From Nitrospira sp. (lineage in GTDB: Bacteria > Nitrospirota > Nitrospiria > Nitrospirales > Nitrospiraceae): a stretch of 64,000 nucleotides of DNA. Each line of letters opens with the position of its first letter. Position 1 is the stretch's first letter. Under the pieces are notes generated by a model that was given only the letters and a program-made list of their open reading frames with translations, made no database searches and was not told the origin of the DNA. The translations under genes and the position numbers were made by a program. Shown here piece after piece: positions 47,136 through 56,944 of the stretch. Location: NCBI GenBank assembly GCA_016788885.1, contig JAEURX010000036.1:62001-126000 (forward strand), written 5' to 3'.

Positions 47136-47863
47136 ACGCCATCCGAACCCCACAGCGAATCGCGATCCGTCGCGCCAGCCTCATCCTCGCCTTCATCGGC
47201 GTGATCGTCGCGGCCGGTTGCGCGGCACACCCCCAGACACCACCCAAGACGGTCTATCAGTCGGGATTGAACCACGTACGAATCGAAAAGGACCCCGCGT
47301 CAACCACGAACACTCACCCGGCCTCGTTGACCGCAACGGAAGTCGGTACGTTGTTACGAGGCGTACGTGTCTGGGAGCGACGGAACCTCCTGCATCGCCT
47401 CTTCGTCGGACAGGCTGACAAAACCAGGGCCTTCCGCGACGGTGAAATTGCCATGCTGGCGCCGGCCCTGGCGAAAGCCTTGGCCCAGGCATCACCTTCC
47501 GATCGGGTCTACTTCCATCTCAGCCATGCCACCGAACATGGCGAAGAGGAGACGACCACGGGATGGTTGTCCATCCAGGATGCGACGTTGCACCTCGCCT
47601 TGCGCGAAGCCCACGACCGGCACGGGCCAGGACCCGATATCAGCAAGTATGACCGGCAAATGCCGAATGTCCCGGAACGGTCTCCGGCGTTCGACGCCAC
47701 ATTCGAGCCGGAAGAATACCTGGTGAAGGTCCGGTCAGGCGGAGGACTGTTCGCACCGGATCAAGAAGAAGAACTTCTCATTCGGTACAGAGACGCGCTG
47801 TCGGCCATGCCTGCGCAACCTGGCTTGGAGCGAGACAACAAACCCGTCCCGGAACGGCACTGA
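47132..47863 (+). CDS. lipoprotein of the porin/ModA-like cassette, copy 2
   Basis: A 243-residue lipoprotein with lipobox VAAGC, paralogous to 38816-39493: it shares THPASLTATEVGTLLRGVRV, the LFVGQADKTRAFRDGEI stretch and LAPALAKALAQASP.DRVYF. Its ATG is part of an ATGA overlap with the ModA-like gene, so translation is coupled. The C-terminus differs (FEPEEYLVKVRSGGG). The recurrence with a porin and binding protein twice in this window suggests an accessory role in outer-membrane anion uptake. Confidence 0.82.
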   Translation: MNAIRTPQRIAIRRASLILAFIGVIVAAGCAAHPQTPPKTVYQSGLNHVRIEKDPASTTNTHPASLTATEVGTLLRGVRVWERRNLLHRLFVGQADKTRAFRDGEIAMLAPALAKALAQASPSDRVYFHLSHATEHGEEETTTGWLSIQDATLHLALREAHDRHGPGPDISKYDRQMPNVPERSPAFDATFEPEEYLVKVRSGGGLFAPDQEEELLIRYRDALSAMPAQPGLERDNKPVPERH

Positions 47864-47888
47864 TCGGTTGAGAAAGAAGCGCATAACC

Positions 47889-48141
47889 ATGGCAATCCTA
47901 GTCGTCGGCGGTGATTCGGTCGGTGCCATCATAGAACGAGCCTCCGCCGGCGGCCACGGATGCGTCGAATAGTGGAGCGGGCGTACAACCAGGGACGTCA
48001 CGAGATCGATTCCCAAAGATACGGAGGCCGCTCGACCTGATGCACTGGCTCGGCAACAATGAGCAAAGAACCAGGTCAGGCAATTAGGGTGCCTGGTCAA
48101 GAACCGTCGAAGCAGCGGGGGTCGAACGATGAGGCGGTCAA
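47889..48141 (+). pseudogene. DUF2325-family pseudogene
   Basis: ATG 47889 opens MAILVVGGDSVGAI, the hallmark start of DUF2325 proteins. After 27 codons a TAG (47970-47972) replaces the expected His, and the same frame continues as WSGRTTRDVTRSIPKDTEA, also typical. A TGA follows at 48060-48062 and the frame goes on with QVRQLGCLVKNRRSS. Two in-frame stops and a likely internal deletion make it nonfunctional. Confidence 0.75.
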
Positions 48142-48229
48142 ACACCATCGTCGGATCGCATCACCGGCGACGCGCTGACTGGCACCCAGTCTGTCACTAT
48201 GGTACCGTAGGCGTTCACACGAGGCCTGC

Positions 48230-49816
48230 ATGCGCTGGCTCCATGACCGCTCGATCGGACAGAAATTTTTCCTCTCTTTCGGAGTCATTCTCAGCCTCCT
48301 GGCGTTGAGCCTCACGGCGCTCCTGGTCTATCTCAGCCGCATCAACAGTTATGTCGACCGGCATAAGCGCATCACCGTGCCGGCCATCGTGACGGCGGCG
48401 GAGATGCAGCGCTCCGCCTATGACATGAACCTCACCCTTCACCTCTTTCTCGAACAGGTGACGAAGACCGGCGCGGAGGACACGCTCGCCCGCTTGACCA
48501 TGTATACTGACGGGATCCGTCAGTCCCTTCAGCTCTACCGCTCCACCCATGCGGCACGGACCCATCCGATTCTCCTGGGCATGCTCGACCAACACCAGCG
48601 TCTGGATCTGGCAGACCAGGAAGACCGGGCCGTTGCGGAGATCGATCACGCCCTCCAAGAGTTGAACGGCCTGTGGAGCGCGGCTCTCGCGCAACCTCAG
48701 GCCACCACGACCCCCCAATCGCCGACCACCAGGGCCGATGCCCTCATTGCGAATCTCACGCACAACCTCGATCAGTTAGTCGCCGCCCATCGCGACATCG
48801 ACGTCGAAATGAAACTCGAAGGAGATCGCTTGCTCCAACAAGCCCGGATGATCGCACTGGGGTTGGTCGCCGTCCTCGGGCTCGTCATCGGCGTAATCTA
48901 CGTTTCGGTCAACCGCCGGATTGCAAAACCGCTCCAGCGTCTCTCAATCACCGCGGACCGGGTGGCCCATCATGACCTGACGGCGCAATTCGAATCCTGG
49001 CCCGCCCGTGACGAAGTCGGCATCTTGGCGGCCTCGCTGTCCTCGATGGTCACAAGCCTGCGTGAACAAACGGCCGCCACCGCTCGAAAAACGAAGGAGC
49101 TGGAAGCCTTTACCTATTCCGTGGCACACGACCTCAAAGGCCCGCTACGGGAGATCGAAGGCTTCTCCTCATTGCTCGAAAAACGATTCCTCGAAGGGGG
49201 CGATGCCGAAACCCGCCACCACATCGATGTCATCCGCCGTTCGTCGCTGCGCCTCACCCATATGATCGACGCGCTGCTCAAATATTCGCGCTTGGAGCAA
49301 CAGGACCTGCCACGGCAACGGTTTAATGTGCTGGAGATGATCACGACGCTCATTACCGACCGCTTCAGCGGAGTGCAGGGGCCAAAGCCGAAAATTCAGG
49401 TCGCTCTCCCGTTCGCCGATCTGTATGGCGAGCCGGTCAGCATCCGTCAGGCGATCGCCAACCTGCTCGACAATGCCGCAAAATTTTCACGCCGGACACC
49501 GGTGCCGACGATTACCATCGGCGGCAGCAGGGTCGACCACGAACGGATTCTTTGGGTGCAGGACAACGGCATCGGCTTTGATCCTGCACAGACCGACAAG
49601 ATCTTCGGCCTGTTCGAACGGCTGCACAGCCCGCAGGACTATGAGGGCACGGGCGTGGGGCTGGCGATCGTCAAGCTCGTGATGGACAAACATGATGGGC
49701 GCGTGTGGGCAGAATCCACACCGGGCACAGGCAGTAAATTTTCGCTGGCATTTCCCGAACGGGCCGAGATCGTACTGGAACGGGCATCAACCGCCTCCCA
49801 CCTGTCGTCCGCCTGA
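48230..49816 (+). CDS. sensor histidine kinase, Tar/HAMP type
   Basis: A 528-residue inner-membrane kinase. Helix 1 about residues 13-35, a helical periplasmic sensor (about 36-205), helix 2 about 208-226, HAMP (about 227-285), phospho-acceptor His300 in SVAHDLKGPLRE, and an ATPase domain with LLDNAAKF, QDNGIGFD and EGTGVGLAIV. The kinase class with HDLKGPLRE often works with a response regulator. The gene for a sigma-54 activator starts 5 bases after the stop, so it is the probable partner. The signal is unknown. Confidence 0.92.
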   Translation: MRWLHDRSIGQKFFLSFGVILSLLALSLTALLVYLSRINSYVDRHKRITVPAIVTAAEMQRSAYDMNLTLHLFLEQVTKTGAEDTLARLTMYTDGIRQSLQLYRSTHAARTHPILLGMLDQHQRLDLADQEDRAVAEIDHALQELNGLWSAALAQPQATTTPQSPTTRADALIANLTHNLDQLVAAHRDIDVEMKLEGDRLLQQARMIALGLVAVLGLVIGVIYVSVNRRIAKPLQRLSITADRVAHHDLTAQFESWPARDEVGILAASLSSMVTSLREQTAATARKTKELEAFTYSVAHDLKGPLREIEGFSSLLEKRFLEGGDAETRHHIDVIRRSSLRLTHMIDALLKYSRLEQQDLPRQRFNVLEMITTLITDRFSGVQGPKPKIQVALPFADLYGEPVSIRQAIANLLDNAAKFSRRTPVPTITIGGSRVDHERILWVQDNGIGFDPAQTDKIFGLFERLHSPQDYEGTGVGLAIVKLVMDKHDGRVWAESTPGTGSKFSLAFPERAEIVLERASTASHLSSA

Positions 49817-49820
49817 CACC

Positions 49821-51179
49821 ATGAGCACAGAACTCATCCGCAGCCTCATCATCGATGACGAAGAATTCGTCCGATTGGTTGTCGAACAGGCCCTCCGCGA
49901 AGAAGGATGCGACACCCGGACAGCCAGTGGCGGGCAGGAAGGCCTCGATCTGCTTCGCACCGGCGACTTCGACTGCGTCATCACCGATCTGCGAATGCCC
50001 GGCGTCGACGGGCGCGCCGTGTTGCGCTGGGTGAAGGACCATCAACCGGACGTCGATGTGATCGTCTTGACGGGTCATGGTGACGTGAAAGACGCGGTGG
50101 CAGCCATCAAGGACGGAGCCTGGGATTTCCTGATCAAGGACACGCCCTTCGACGGCACGGCCGTCAAGGCGGCTCTGGCGAAACTGCGCACGGTGCGCGA
50201 CCTTCGCCGTGAAAACCTGGCGGCGCGGCACGGCGGCTATCGCCAAGAGGCCGTGATGAAGGGAACCAGTCCGGCCTGGCAGCGGCTGGAGACGCAGATC
50301 GCTCAGGTGGCGCCGTCGCAAGCACCGGTTCTCATCCAAGGCGAAACCGGGGCAGGAAAGGAAGTGGTCGCGCGCCTCCTGCACGCACAGAGCCGCCGGT
50401 CGGCCGGCCCCTGCATCGCCATCAATTGCGGCGCCGTGAGTCGCGAGTTACTGGAGAGTGAATTATTCGGTTACGAGAAGGGCGCCTTTACGGGCGCCAC
50501 GACGGCGAAACCAGGCCTCATCGCCGCAGCCGAAGGCGGGTCGCTGTTCCTGGATGAAGTGGGAGAAATGCCGGGCCCCATGCAGGTCAGTCTGCTGCGC
50601 TTTCTCGACCGGAACGAGTACCGTCCCGTGGGAAGCACGCGGACGCATCGGGCCGATGTCCGCATCATCTGCGCGACAAACCGGGACCTGCAGGAACTGG
50701 TCTTCCAGGGCAGGTTTCGCGATGACCTGCTGTATCGCATCAATACGGTCACCCTGCACGTGCCACCGCTCCGGGAACGACCGGAGGATATTCCCGCACT
50801 GGTCGGCCATATTCTGCACAACCTTCGCCTCCCCGGAACGTCGGCCAGAACCGCGACGCCTGAAGGCCTGGCCCACCTGACCTCATACCGATGGCCAGGC
50901 AATGTGCGCGAACTGCGCAATGTCATCGAGCGCCTCGTGCTGATGAGCCCACATACCGGCCCCATCACTCGCGAAGAGATTGTGCAGGTACTTCCCCGCT
51001 CATCTTCTGTTGTCGCTTCGGAAGATTACACACAATTGCCGCTCGAGGAGATCGAACGTCTGCACATTGAGCGCGTCCTCCAAGCCTGCGGCGGGAACAA
51101 GACCAAGGCGGCTCACACACTGCAGATCGATTACAAGACCTTGTTGACCAAGCTGAAGAAATACGATTCCGGTCACTGA
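49821..51179 (+). CDS. NtrC-type sigma-54-dependent response regulator
   Basis: A 452-residue activator: receiver (Asp12/Asp13, phospho-acceptor Asp56 in VITDLRMPG, Thr84, Lys106), AAA+ domain with Walker A GETGAGKE (174-181), sigma-54 contact loop GAFTGA (221-226) and FLDEVGEMP, and a Fis-type helix-turn-helix at about 415-450. It drives sigma-54 promoters when phosphorylated. ATG 49821 is chosen because it begins right after the kinase stop and starts the receiver correctly; longer upstream frames would read through the kinase gene. The target genes are not evident here. Confidence 0.93.
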   Translation: MSTELIRSLIIDDEEFVRLVVEQALREEGCDTRTASGGQEGLDLLRTGDFDCVITDLRMPGVDGRAVLRWVKDHQPDVDVIVLTGHGDVKDAVAAIKDGAWDFLIKDTPFDGTAVKAALAKLRTVRDLRRENLAARHGGYRQEAVMKGTSPAWQRLETQIAQVAPSQAPVLIQGETGAGKEVVARLLHAQSRRSAGPCIAINCGAVSRELLESELFGYEKGAFTGATTAKPGLIAAAEGGSLFLDEVGEMPGPMQVSLLRFLDRNEYRPVGSTRTHRADVRIICATNRDLQELVFQGRFRDDLLYRINTVTLHVPPLRERPEDIPALVGHILHNLRLPGTSARTATPEGLAHLTSYRWPGNVRELRNVIERLVLMSPHTGPITREEIVQVLPRSSSVVASEDYTQLPLEEIERLHIERVLQACGGNKTKAAHTLQIDYKTLLTKLKKYDSGH

Positions 51180-51290
51180 GCGTCGAACGATCGGGCAGCG
51201 CGGTCACTGCATCGAAGGAGCGCGAGGCGGCCGAACACTGTTCGCGACGGCTCGATCCGTGCCGTCACTGCATTCAAAGGAGCACTGAAT

Positions 51291-51893
51291 ATGACAGGGC
51301 CTGGATCATCGGGCGAACGGCAGGCACAGGCACGATTCGGGACATCCGATCGCGCAACGGCGTTTTATGAACATCACGTCCTGGCGTTTCTCAATCAACC
51401 GATGCGGGAATTCATCGCCCGCATGGAGATGATGTATATCGCGACCGCGGACGCGCGGGGCCATTGCGATTGTTCCTTCCGTGCCGGCGCGCCGGGCTTT
51501 GTGCAGGTGTTGGATGACAAGACGTTGGCCTATCCGGAATACAGGGGAAATGGGGTGCTGGCCAGCGTGGGGAATATCCTGGACAATCCTCACATCGGCA
51601 TGATCTTTCTGGACTACTACCAGACGACCGTCGGGCTCCACGTGAACGGAACCGCGCGCGTCACCGATGCACAAGACATCGAGGCTCTACCCAACATCAC
51701 GCCTGCAATGAGAGACGCCGCTCACAACAGGGGCGGCCGACAGCCGAAGGCATGGATTGTCGTCGGGGTGGAAGAGGCGTACATCCACTGCTCCAAACAT
51801 GTGCCCCTTCTCGCGAGACGCGACAAACAGATCGTCTGGGGCACCGACGACGAACGGCTCAAGGGCGGGAACTTCTTCAAGGTCACGCCCTAA
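51291..51893 (+). CDS. PPOX-like flavin-binding (pyridoxamine-phosphate-oxidase family) protein
   Basis: A 200-residue split-barrel protein: MEMMYIATADARGHCDCSFR, APGFVQVLDDKTLAYPEYRGN and NPHIGMIFLDYY..TVGLHVNG match the PPOX/FMN-binding family. A C-terminal KAWIVVGVEEAYIHCSKHVP segment resembles the PPOX class that handles aldehydes or cofactors. AAAGGAGC lies 7 bases ahead of the ATG. The upstream 110 bases contain a duplicated ribosome-site-like element. The true substrate cannot be given. Confidence 0.82.
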   Translation: MTGPGSSGERQAQARFGTSDRATAFYEHHVLAFLNQPMREFIARMEMMYIATADARGHCDCSFRAGAPGFVQVLDDKTLAYPEYRGNGVLASVGNILDNPHIGMIFLDYYQTTVGLHVNGTARVTDAQDIEALPNITPAMRDAAHNRGGRQPKAWIVVGVEEAYIHCSKHVPLLARRDKQIVWGTDDERLKGGNFFKVTP

Positions 51894-51925
51894 CCCTGCT
51901 CCCGCTCATTGAGGGCCGCCTGGTA

Positions 51926-51945
51926 GACGGCGACCGTCATTTTTT
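51926..51945 (+). terminator. candidate intrinsic terminator after the PPOX-like gene
   Basis: GACGG (51926-51930), a three-base loop and CCGTC (51934-51938) form a GC-rich hairpin followed by a run of six T (51940-51945). It overlaps the Tex gene stop codon on the opposite strand. Confidence 0.5.
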
Positions 51946-54336
51946 CTGCTGGGCGCGGGCCATGGCCAAGGCAAAGGCGCTGGTCGGTTGAGGCTCACGG
52001 GAAGCAGGCCGCGAGGCATCCCCAGGACGGCGATCCCCTGTCTGGCGCGCCGCTCCTGCACGCATGGCAGGTTGTCCGGCAACCTCAGCCCCATCATCCA
52101 TGCGCATGGTCAGCGAAATACGCTGTCGGGCCACATCGACGGACAACACCTTCACTTTGACGATCTGCCCCGGCTTCACGACTTCATGCGGATCCTTCAC
52201 GAACTTATTGGCCAACGCCGACACATGCACGAGGCCGTCCTGGTGCACGCCGATATCGACGAAGGCTCCGAACGCCGCAACATTGGTCACCACGCCTTCG
52301 AGCACCATTCCAGGCTGCAAGTCGGCCAACGACTCCACGCCTTCGCGGAAGGTCGCTGTCTTGAATTCCGGACGAGGGTCGCGGCCTGGCTTTTCCAATT
52401 CCGCAAGAATATCCCGCACCGTGGGTAAGCCGAATGTCTCGTTGGTAAAGTCCGCCGGTGAGAGCTCTTTCAACACAGCCGGTTTCCCCATGACTTCGGC
52501 CATTCCTTTATTCAAATGTGCCAGCATACGCTCGACCACCGGATAGGCTTCCGGATGGACGGCGGAACGGTCCAATGGATTGTCGCCGTTATTGACACGC
52601 AAGAATCCGGCGGCCTGCTCGAAGGTCTTCTCGCCCAAGCGCGGAACCTTACGAATCATCATGCGATTGGGGAACGGGCCATGCGCATCTCGATACTCCA
52701 CGATGTTTTGCGCCAGCACTCGATTCAATCCGGACACTCGTGCCAGGAGCGGCGCCGACGCGGTGTTCACATCCACCCCGACCGCATTCACACAATCTTC
52801 GACGGTCGCGTCAAGCGATCGCGCCAGCGCCCGCTGGTTCACGTCATGTTGATACTGTCCTACCCCGATGGATTTAGGGTCGATCTTGACCAACTCGGCC
52901 AGCGGATCCTGCAATCGGCGCGCAATCGACACAGCACCGCGCAAACTGACATCCAGGGTCGGAAACTCCGCGGCCGCGAATGCCGAGGCTGAGTAAACAG
53001 AAGCTCCCGCTTCGCTCACGACGATTTTTGCCACTTTCTGTTCAGGCTTCCGTTCGGCCACCAATTTGATGACTTCCACGGCCAGCTTGTCCGTCTCACG
53101 ACTCGCTGTGCCATTACCGATCGACATCAATTCCACTCCATGCCGGATGACCAGGTCTACGAGGGTGGCAAGCGCTCCCTGCCAGTCATTGCGAGGTTGG
53201 TGCGGATAGATCGTGGTGGTCTCGAGGAGTTTGCCTGTGGCGTCTACCACGGCCACTTTGCAGCCGGTGCGAATACCCGGGTCGAGGCCCAGCACCGCTT
53301 TCGGACCGGCCGGTGCGGCAAGCAGAAGTTCATGAAGATTGCGACCGAAAATCTTGATCGCCTCCGCTTCGGCCGCCTCGCGCACCTGCAGCAGCAACTC
53401 GGTGCTCAGATGCAGATGCACCTTCACTCGCCAGGCCCAGTAACAGACATCGTTGAGCCATTTGTCGGCGCGCCGTCCGCGGTTTTCAATACCGAAGTGA
53501 GCGGCAATGAGCGCGGCGCAGGGATGCGGCACCTGAGCATCAAGCGTCTCCCCCAGACCAAGGTCCAATTTCAGCACACCTAGCGTACGGCCACGGAACA
53601 TCGCCAGGGCGCGATGCGAGGGAATCGTGCGAATCGTTTCCGAATAAGCATAATAGTCGCGAAACTTCTCTTCTTCCGCCGTTTCTTTCCCGGGGAGGAC
53701 CGTTGACGTGACGATTCCTTCGTTCCACAATTTGGCGCGCAGTGCGGCGAGCAAATCGGCAGTTTCGGCAAAACGCTCGACCAGGATATCGCGGGCACCT
53801 TCTAAGGCCGCCTTTGCATCGGGTACATTGACGGCCTCGACACCTTCCGCCGCGGCCACCACCCTCACATATTTGACGGCCTCCTGTTCGGGGTCGAGTG
53901 TCGGATCGGCCAACAGCGCGTCGGCCAGCGGCTCCAGTCCAGCCTCGCGCGCAATCTGCGCCTTGGTGCGGCGTTTAGGCTTGAACGGCAGATAAATATC
54001 CTCCACCGCCTGTTTCGTCGCTGCCTGTTCGATTGCGCGACGCAGTTCATCCGTCAGTTTGCCCTGTTCCTCGATCGAGGCCAGAATCGTCTGCCGCCGC
54101 TCTTCCAGCTCACGCAGATACAGAAGCCGTTCTTCCAATGTACGCAGATGCGTGTCGTCCAGATTATTGGTGGCCTCCTTGCGATACCGCGCAATGAAGG
54201 GCACCGTCGCTCCGCCGTCGAGCAGCGTCACCGCGGCCGATACTTGCGGTGAGGTGACGCCGATTTCTTGTGCGAGCAGATTGACGATACGTTGCTGGGC
54301 TTCGGCTGAAATGGTCGGCGTCGTGGAGGCAGTCAT
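51937..54336 (-). CDS. tex: Tex-family RNA-binding transcription accessory protein
   Basis: A 799-residue Tex protein, close to the family's usual length: N-terminal helical region ([20 protein letters not shown]), a YqgF/RuvC-like domain ([20 protein letters not shown]), a helix-hairpin-helix region ([20 protein letters not shown]) and a C-terminal S1 domain ([20 protein letters not shown]). Tex is a cytoplasmic nucleic-acid-binding factor that affects transcription and translation. It is convergent with the PPOX-like gene and divergent from kup, separated from the latter by 314 bases. Confidence 0.95.
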   Translation of the reverse strand: MTASTTPTISAEAQQRIVNLLAQEIGVTSPQVSAAVTLLDGGATVPFIARYRKEATNNLDDTHLRTLEERLLYLRELEERRQTILASIEEQGKLTDELRRAIEQAATKQAVEDIYLPFKPKRRTKAQIAREAGLEPLADALLADPTLDPEQEAVKYVRVVAAAEGVEAVNVPDAKAALEGARDILVERFAETADLLAALRAKLWNEGIVTSTVLPGKETAEEEKFRDYYAYSETIRTIPSHRALAMFRGRTLGVLKLDLGLGETLDAQVPHPCAALIAAHFGIENRGRRADKWLNDVCYWAWRVKVHLHLSTELLLQVREAAEAEAIKIFGRNLHELLLAAPAGPKAVLGLDPGIRTGCKVAVVDATGKLLETTTIYPHQPRNDWQGALATLVDLVIRHGVELMSIGNGTASRETDKLAVEVIKLVAERKPEQKVAKIVVSEAGASVYSASAFAAAEFPTLDVSLRGAVSIARRLQDPLAELVKIDPKSIGVGQYQHDVNQRALARSLDATVEDCVNAVGVDVNTASAPLLARVSGLNRVLAQNIVEYRDAHGPFPNRMMIRKVPRLGEKTFEQAAGFLRVNNGDNPLDRSAVHPEAYPVVERMLAHLNKGMAEVMGKPAVLKELSPADFTNETFGLPTVRDILAELEKPGRDPRPEFKTATFREGVESLADLQPGMVLEGVVTNVAAFGAFVDIGVHQDGLVHVSALANKFVKDPHEVVKPGQIVKVKVLSVDVARQRISLTMRMDDGAEVAGQPAMRAGAARQTGDRRPGDASRPASREPQPTSAFALAMARAQQKK

Positions 54337-54562
54337 GGGCGTCTAACAGGCTTTCCGAAAGCGAGGCGTGGCCGGATGACATCCAACCGGTCGCAGAGGC
54401 TTTCTTGTCAGATGAAGTGGACGACTTCGGGCGGCGCGATGGCGATACCCTTTGCGTTGAACCGTCGGAACTTAGCAGAAGATTCGAAGAACTTCCAGGC
54501 TTGATCACGCCCCCTGCCGGTCGCTAGAGACCATCCGTGATCCTATCGACGCGCTGAGCGCG

Positions 54563-54591
54563 CCGACATTCTCCTTTGAACATGCTATAGT
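54563..54591 (+). promoter_or_regulatory. candidate promoter for kup
   Basis: CCGACA (54563-54568) and TATAGT (54586-54591) are 17 bases apart, each with four or five consensus matches, and a TGC precedes the -10. The ATG of kup is about 60 bases downstream. I see no riboswitch. Confidence 0.45.
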
Positions 54592-54650
54592 CGCCCTCGC
54601 CACCGGACAGCCACCTTACAGACCGATCCTCGGCACCGGGTGGCTCATGC

Positions 54651-56534
54651 ATGCCGAAACACCTGGACAATCCTCCGGCTTCCGCATCCCTTACCGTAGC
54701 CGCCATGGGGGTAGTCTACGGGGACATCGGCACCAGTCCTCTGTATGCTCTGCGCGAGTGTTTTCATGAATCACACGGCCTATCGGTCACGCCTGACAAC
54801 GTGCTGGGTATCCTCTCCTTGATCGTCTGGTCGCTCGTGCTCGTCGTCACGATGAAGTATCTTCTGTTCGTGATGAAGGCCGACAATGACGGCGAAGGCG
54901 GCATGCTGGCACTCATGGCGCTCAGCCAGCGATCTCATCCAGTGAACCTCCGCAAAGGGCTGAGCCTGGTCGTCTCGCTGGGGTTAGTGGGCGTCGCCTT
55001 TCTGTACAGCGATGGCATCATCACACCGGCTATTTCCGTCCTCAGCGCCGTAGAGGGGCTCACACTGGCGACCGATGTGTTAACGCCATACGTCTTACCC
55101 GTCACGGTCGGACTGGTCGCGCTGCTCTTCACCATCCAACGCCATGGCTCCGGGAAATTGGGGAGTATTTTCGGTCCCATCATGCTGGTCTGGTTCGTCG
55201 CGCTGGCCCTACTGGGTCTGCACAGTGTAATCCAAACTCCCGCGGTGTTGCTCGCAGTCAATCCCCTGTATGCCGCCGGATTTCTGAATCACCATGCAGG
55301 CATCGGCTTCTTAGTACTGGGCAGTGTGTTTCTGGTTCTCACAGGGGCTGAGGCGCTCTACGCGGACATGGGCCATTTCGGACGTCGCCCGATACAAGTC
55401 GGCTGGTTCGCCGTGGCCCTGCCGGCTCTGCTGCTGCAGTACTTCGGCCAGGGCGCGCTCCTGATGCGGAACCCGGCGGCTCTCGCCAACCCCTTTTATC
55501 ATCTGGCTCCGGAGTGGATGCTCTATCCGTTGATAGCGCTGGCGACCTTGGCCACCATCATCGCGTCTCAAGCCATGTTGTCCGGCGCCTTTTCATTAAC
55601 CCTACAAGCGGTGCAACTCGGTTATCTTCCGCCGCTCCGGATTACGCACACCTCCGCGGAGCAGCATGGGCAAATCTATTTCGCCCTCCTGAACTGCCTG
55701 ATGTTTGTCGGCACGGTCGGGCTGATTCTTTCCTTCGGCTCCTCCACCAACCTGGCTGCGGCCTATGGCATTGCAGTCTCAGGCTCTATGATCATTACAA
55801 CCTTGCTCATGTACCGCGTGACCCGGCATCACTTGGGGTGGAGCGCGCCGCCGGCGGTCATGGCCGTGGGGGTATTCCTCTTCATCGACCTCGCGTTTTT
55901 TCTCGCGAACGCTCAAAAGATCCCGCATGGCGGATGGTTTCCATTGCTGCTCGGCGCGGCGATTTTCACCGTGATGAGCACCTGGGCACGAGGTCGTGCC
56001 ATCGTCGCCGAACACCTCCGTGTGCAGTTTCCTCCGCTGCGCCAATTTGTCAGCGATGTTCTATCAAAGGTGGAATGCCGGACCGCAGGTCGCGCCGTGT
56101 TTCTCTCACAACAACCGGACATCACCCCGCCGGCCCTGCTACAGAATGTCCGGCACAACAAGACATTGCACGAGTACGTGTATGTGCTCACTGTGCGCAC
56201 CGAACATGTCCCGTTTGTTCCGGCAGGGGCGCCGCTGGAGATCACGCCAATCCAAGAACAGCTATTTCAAGTGGTCGCCCGATGCGGCTTCATGGAAACG
56301 CCTGACATTCCGCGCGTCCTGACGCAGCTTGCCACGCATGGCCATGCGCTGCCGGTACAAGACACCACGTTCTTCCTCAGCCGGATTACGTTTTTAGCGA
56401 CCCCGAAGCCGGGCATGGCGATCTGGCGGGAGCAACTGTTTGTGGTGCTGTCGCGCAATACCCAGCGCGCCAGTTCGTACTTCCATCTGCCGTCCGAACA
56501 GGTAGTTGAAATCGGGCTGGTGCTCGAGATTTGA
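54651..56534 (+). CDS. kup: Kup-type potassium uptake transporter
   Basis: A 627-residue Kup/HAK transporter: N-terminal VAAMGVVYGDIGTSPLYAL, the family hallmark, about twelve membrane helices, the KADNDGEGGMLALMAL loop and a cytoplasmic C-terminal domain (about 470-627). It imports K+ with protons. The ATG has a weak ribosome site (GGTGG), and a promoter-like sequence lies upstream. Its neighbours are unrelated. Confidence 0.95.
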   Translation: MPKHLDNPPASASLTVAAMGVVYGDIGTSPLYALRECFHESHGLSVTPDNVLGILSLIVWSLVLVVTMKYLLFVMKADNDGEGGMLALMALSQRSHPVNLRKGLSLVVSLGLVGVAFLYSDGIITPAISVLSAVEGLTLATDVLTPYVLPVTVGLVALLFTIQRHGSGKLGSIFGPIMLVWFVALALLGLHSVIQTPAVLLAVNPLYAAGFLNHHAGIGFLVLGSVFLVLTGAEALYADMGHFGRRPIQVGWFAVALPALLLQYFGQGALLMRNPAALANPFYHLAPEWMLYPLIALATLATIIASQAMLSGAFSLTLQAVQLGYLPPLRITHTSAEQHGQIYFALLNCLMFVGTVGLILSFGSSTNLAAAYGIAVSGSMIITTLLMYRVTRHHLGWSAPPAVMAVGVFLFIDLAFFLANAQKIPHGGWFPLLLGAAIFTVMSTWARGRAIVAEHLRVQFPPLRQFVSDVLSKVECRTAGRAVFLSQQPDITPPALLQNVRHNKTLHEYVYVLTVRTEHVPFVPAGAPLEITPIQEQLFQVVARCGFMETPDIPRVLTQLATHGHALPVQDTTFFLSRITFLATPKPGMAIWREQLFVVLSRNTQRASSYFHLPSEQVVEIGLVLEI

Positions 56535-56944
56535 TCGCATCATTGAATGGAAAGTTCCGGCCGCTGGCAGTGAGTTGAAAAAGGGTTGCTGTATCACTTT
56601 AGATAACAGCGCTCAGCTCTTCAGATACGACATTTCGTTTTGCGCCTCTTTCTCAAAAATGCAGGTATTTCACATCCTCGCACAAAATAACTAAAGACCG
56701 CTCACTTCGTTTCCGGTATAGCATTTGCTGCTGATTATTTGATCCAGAGCCTCGGCTGCGCATTATGATTCGCGCTTTTTGACTCAGGTACGGTGGGCTC
56801 GAAGTATACCGCATCGGGCACACCTCACAATGTTCAGAGCATGGGAAACGGAGTATGATGCGCCTCAAGCATCTCCATGGTAAGCAGGGTTTCGTACGCG
56901 ACACTTAAATGGGCCAGGTCTTGCGATCTCCATCGGAGACTTGC
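56535..56944. other. AT-rich gap before the effector-like cluster
   Basis: About 410 bases, more AT-rich than kup and the next gene. No frame has both a ribosome site and a recognisable product. It probably contains the promoter of the TRAFs-binding-type gene and may mark the edge of an acquired segment. Confidence 0.5.
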
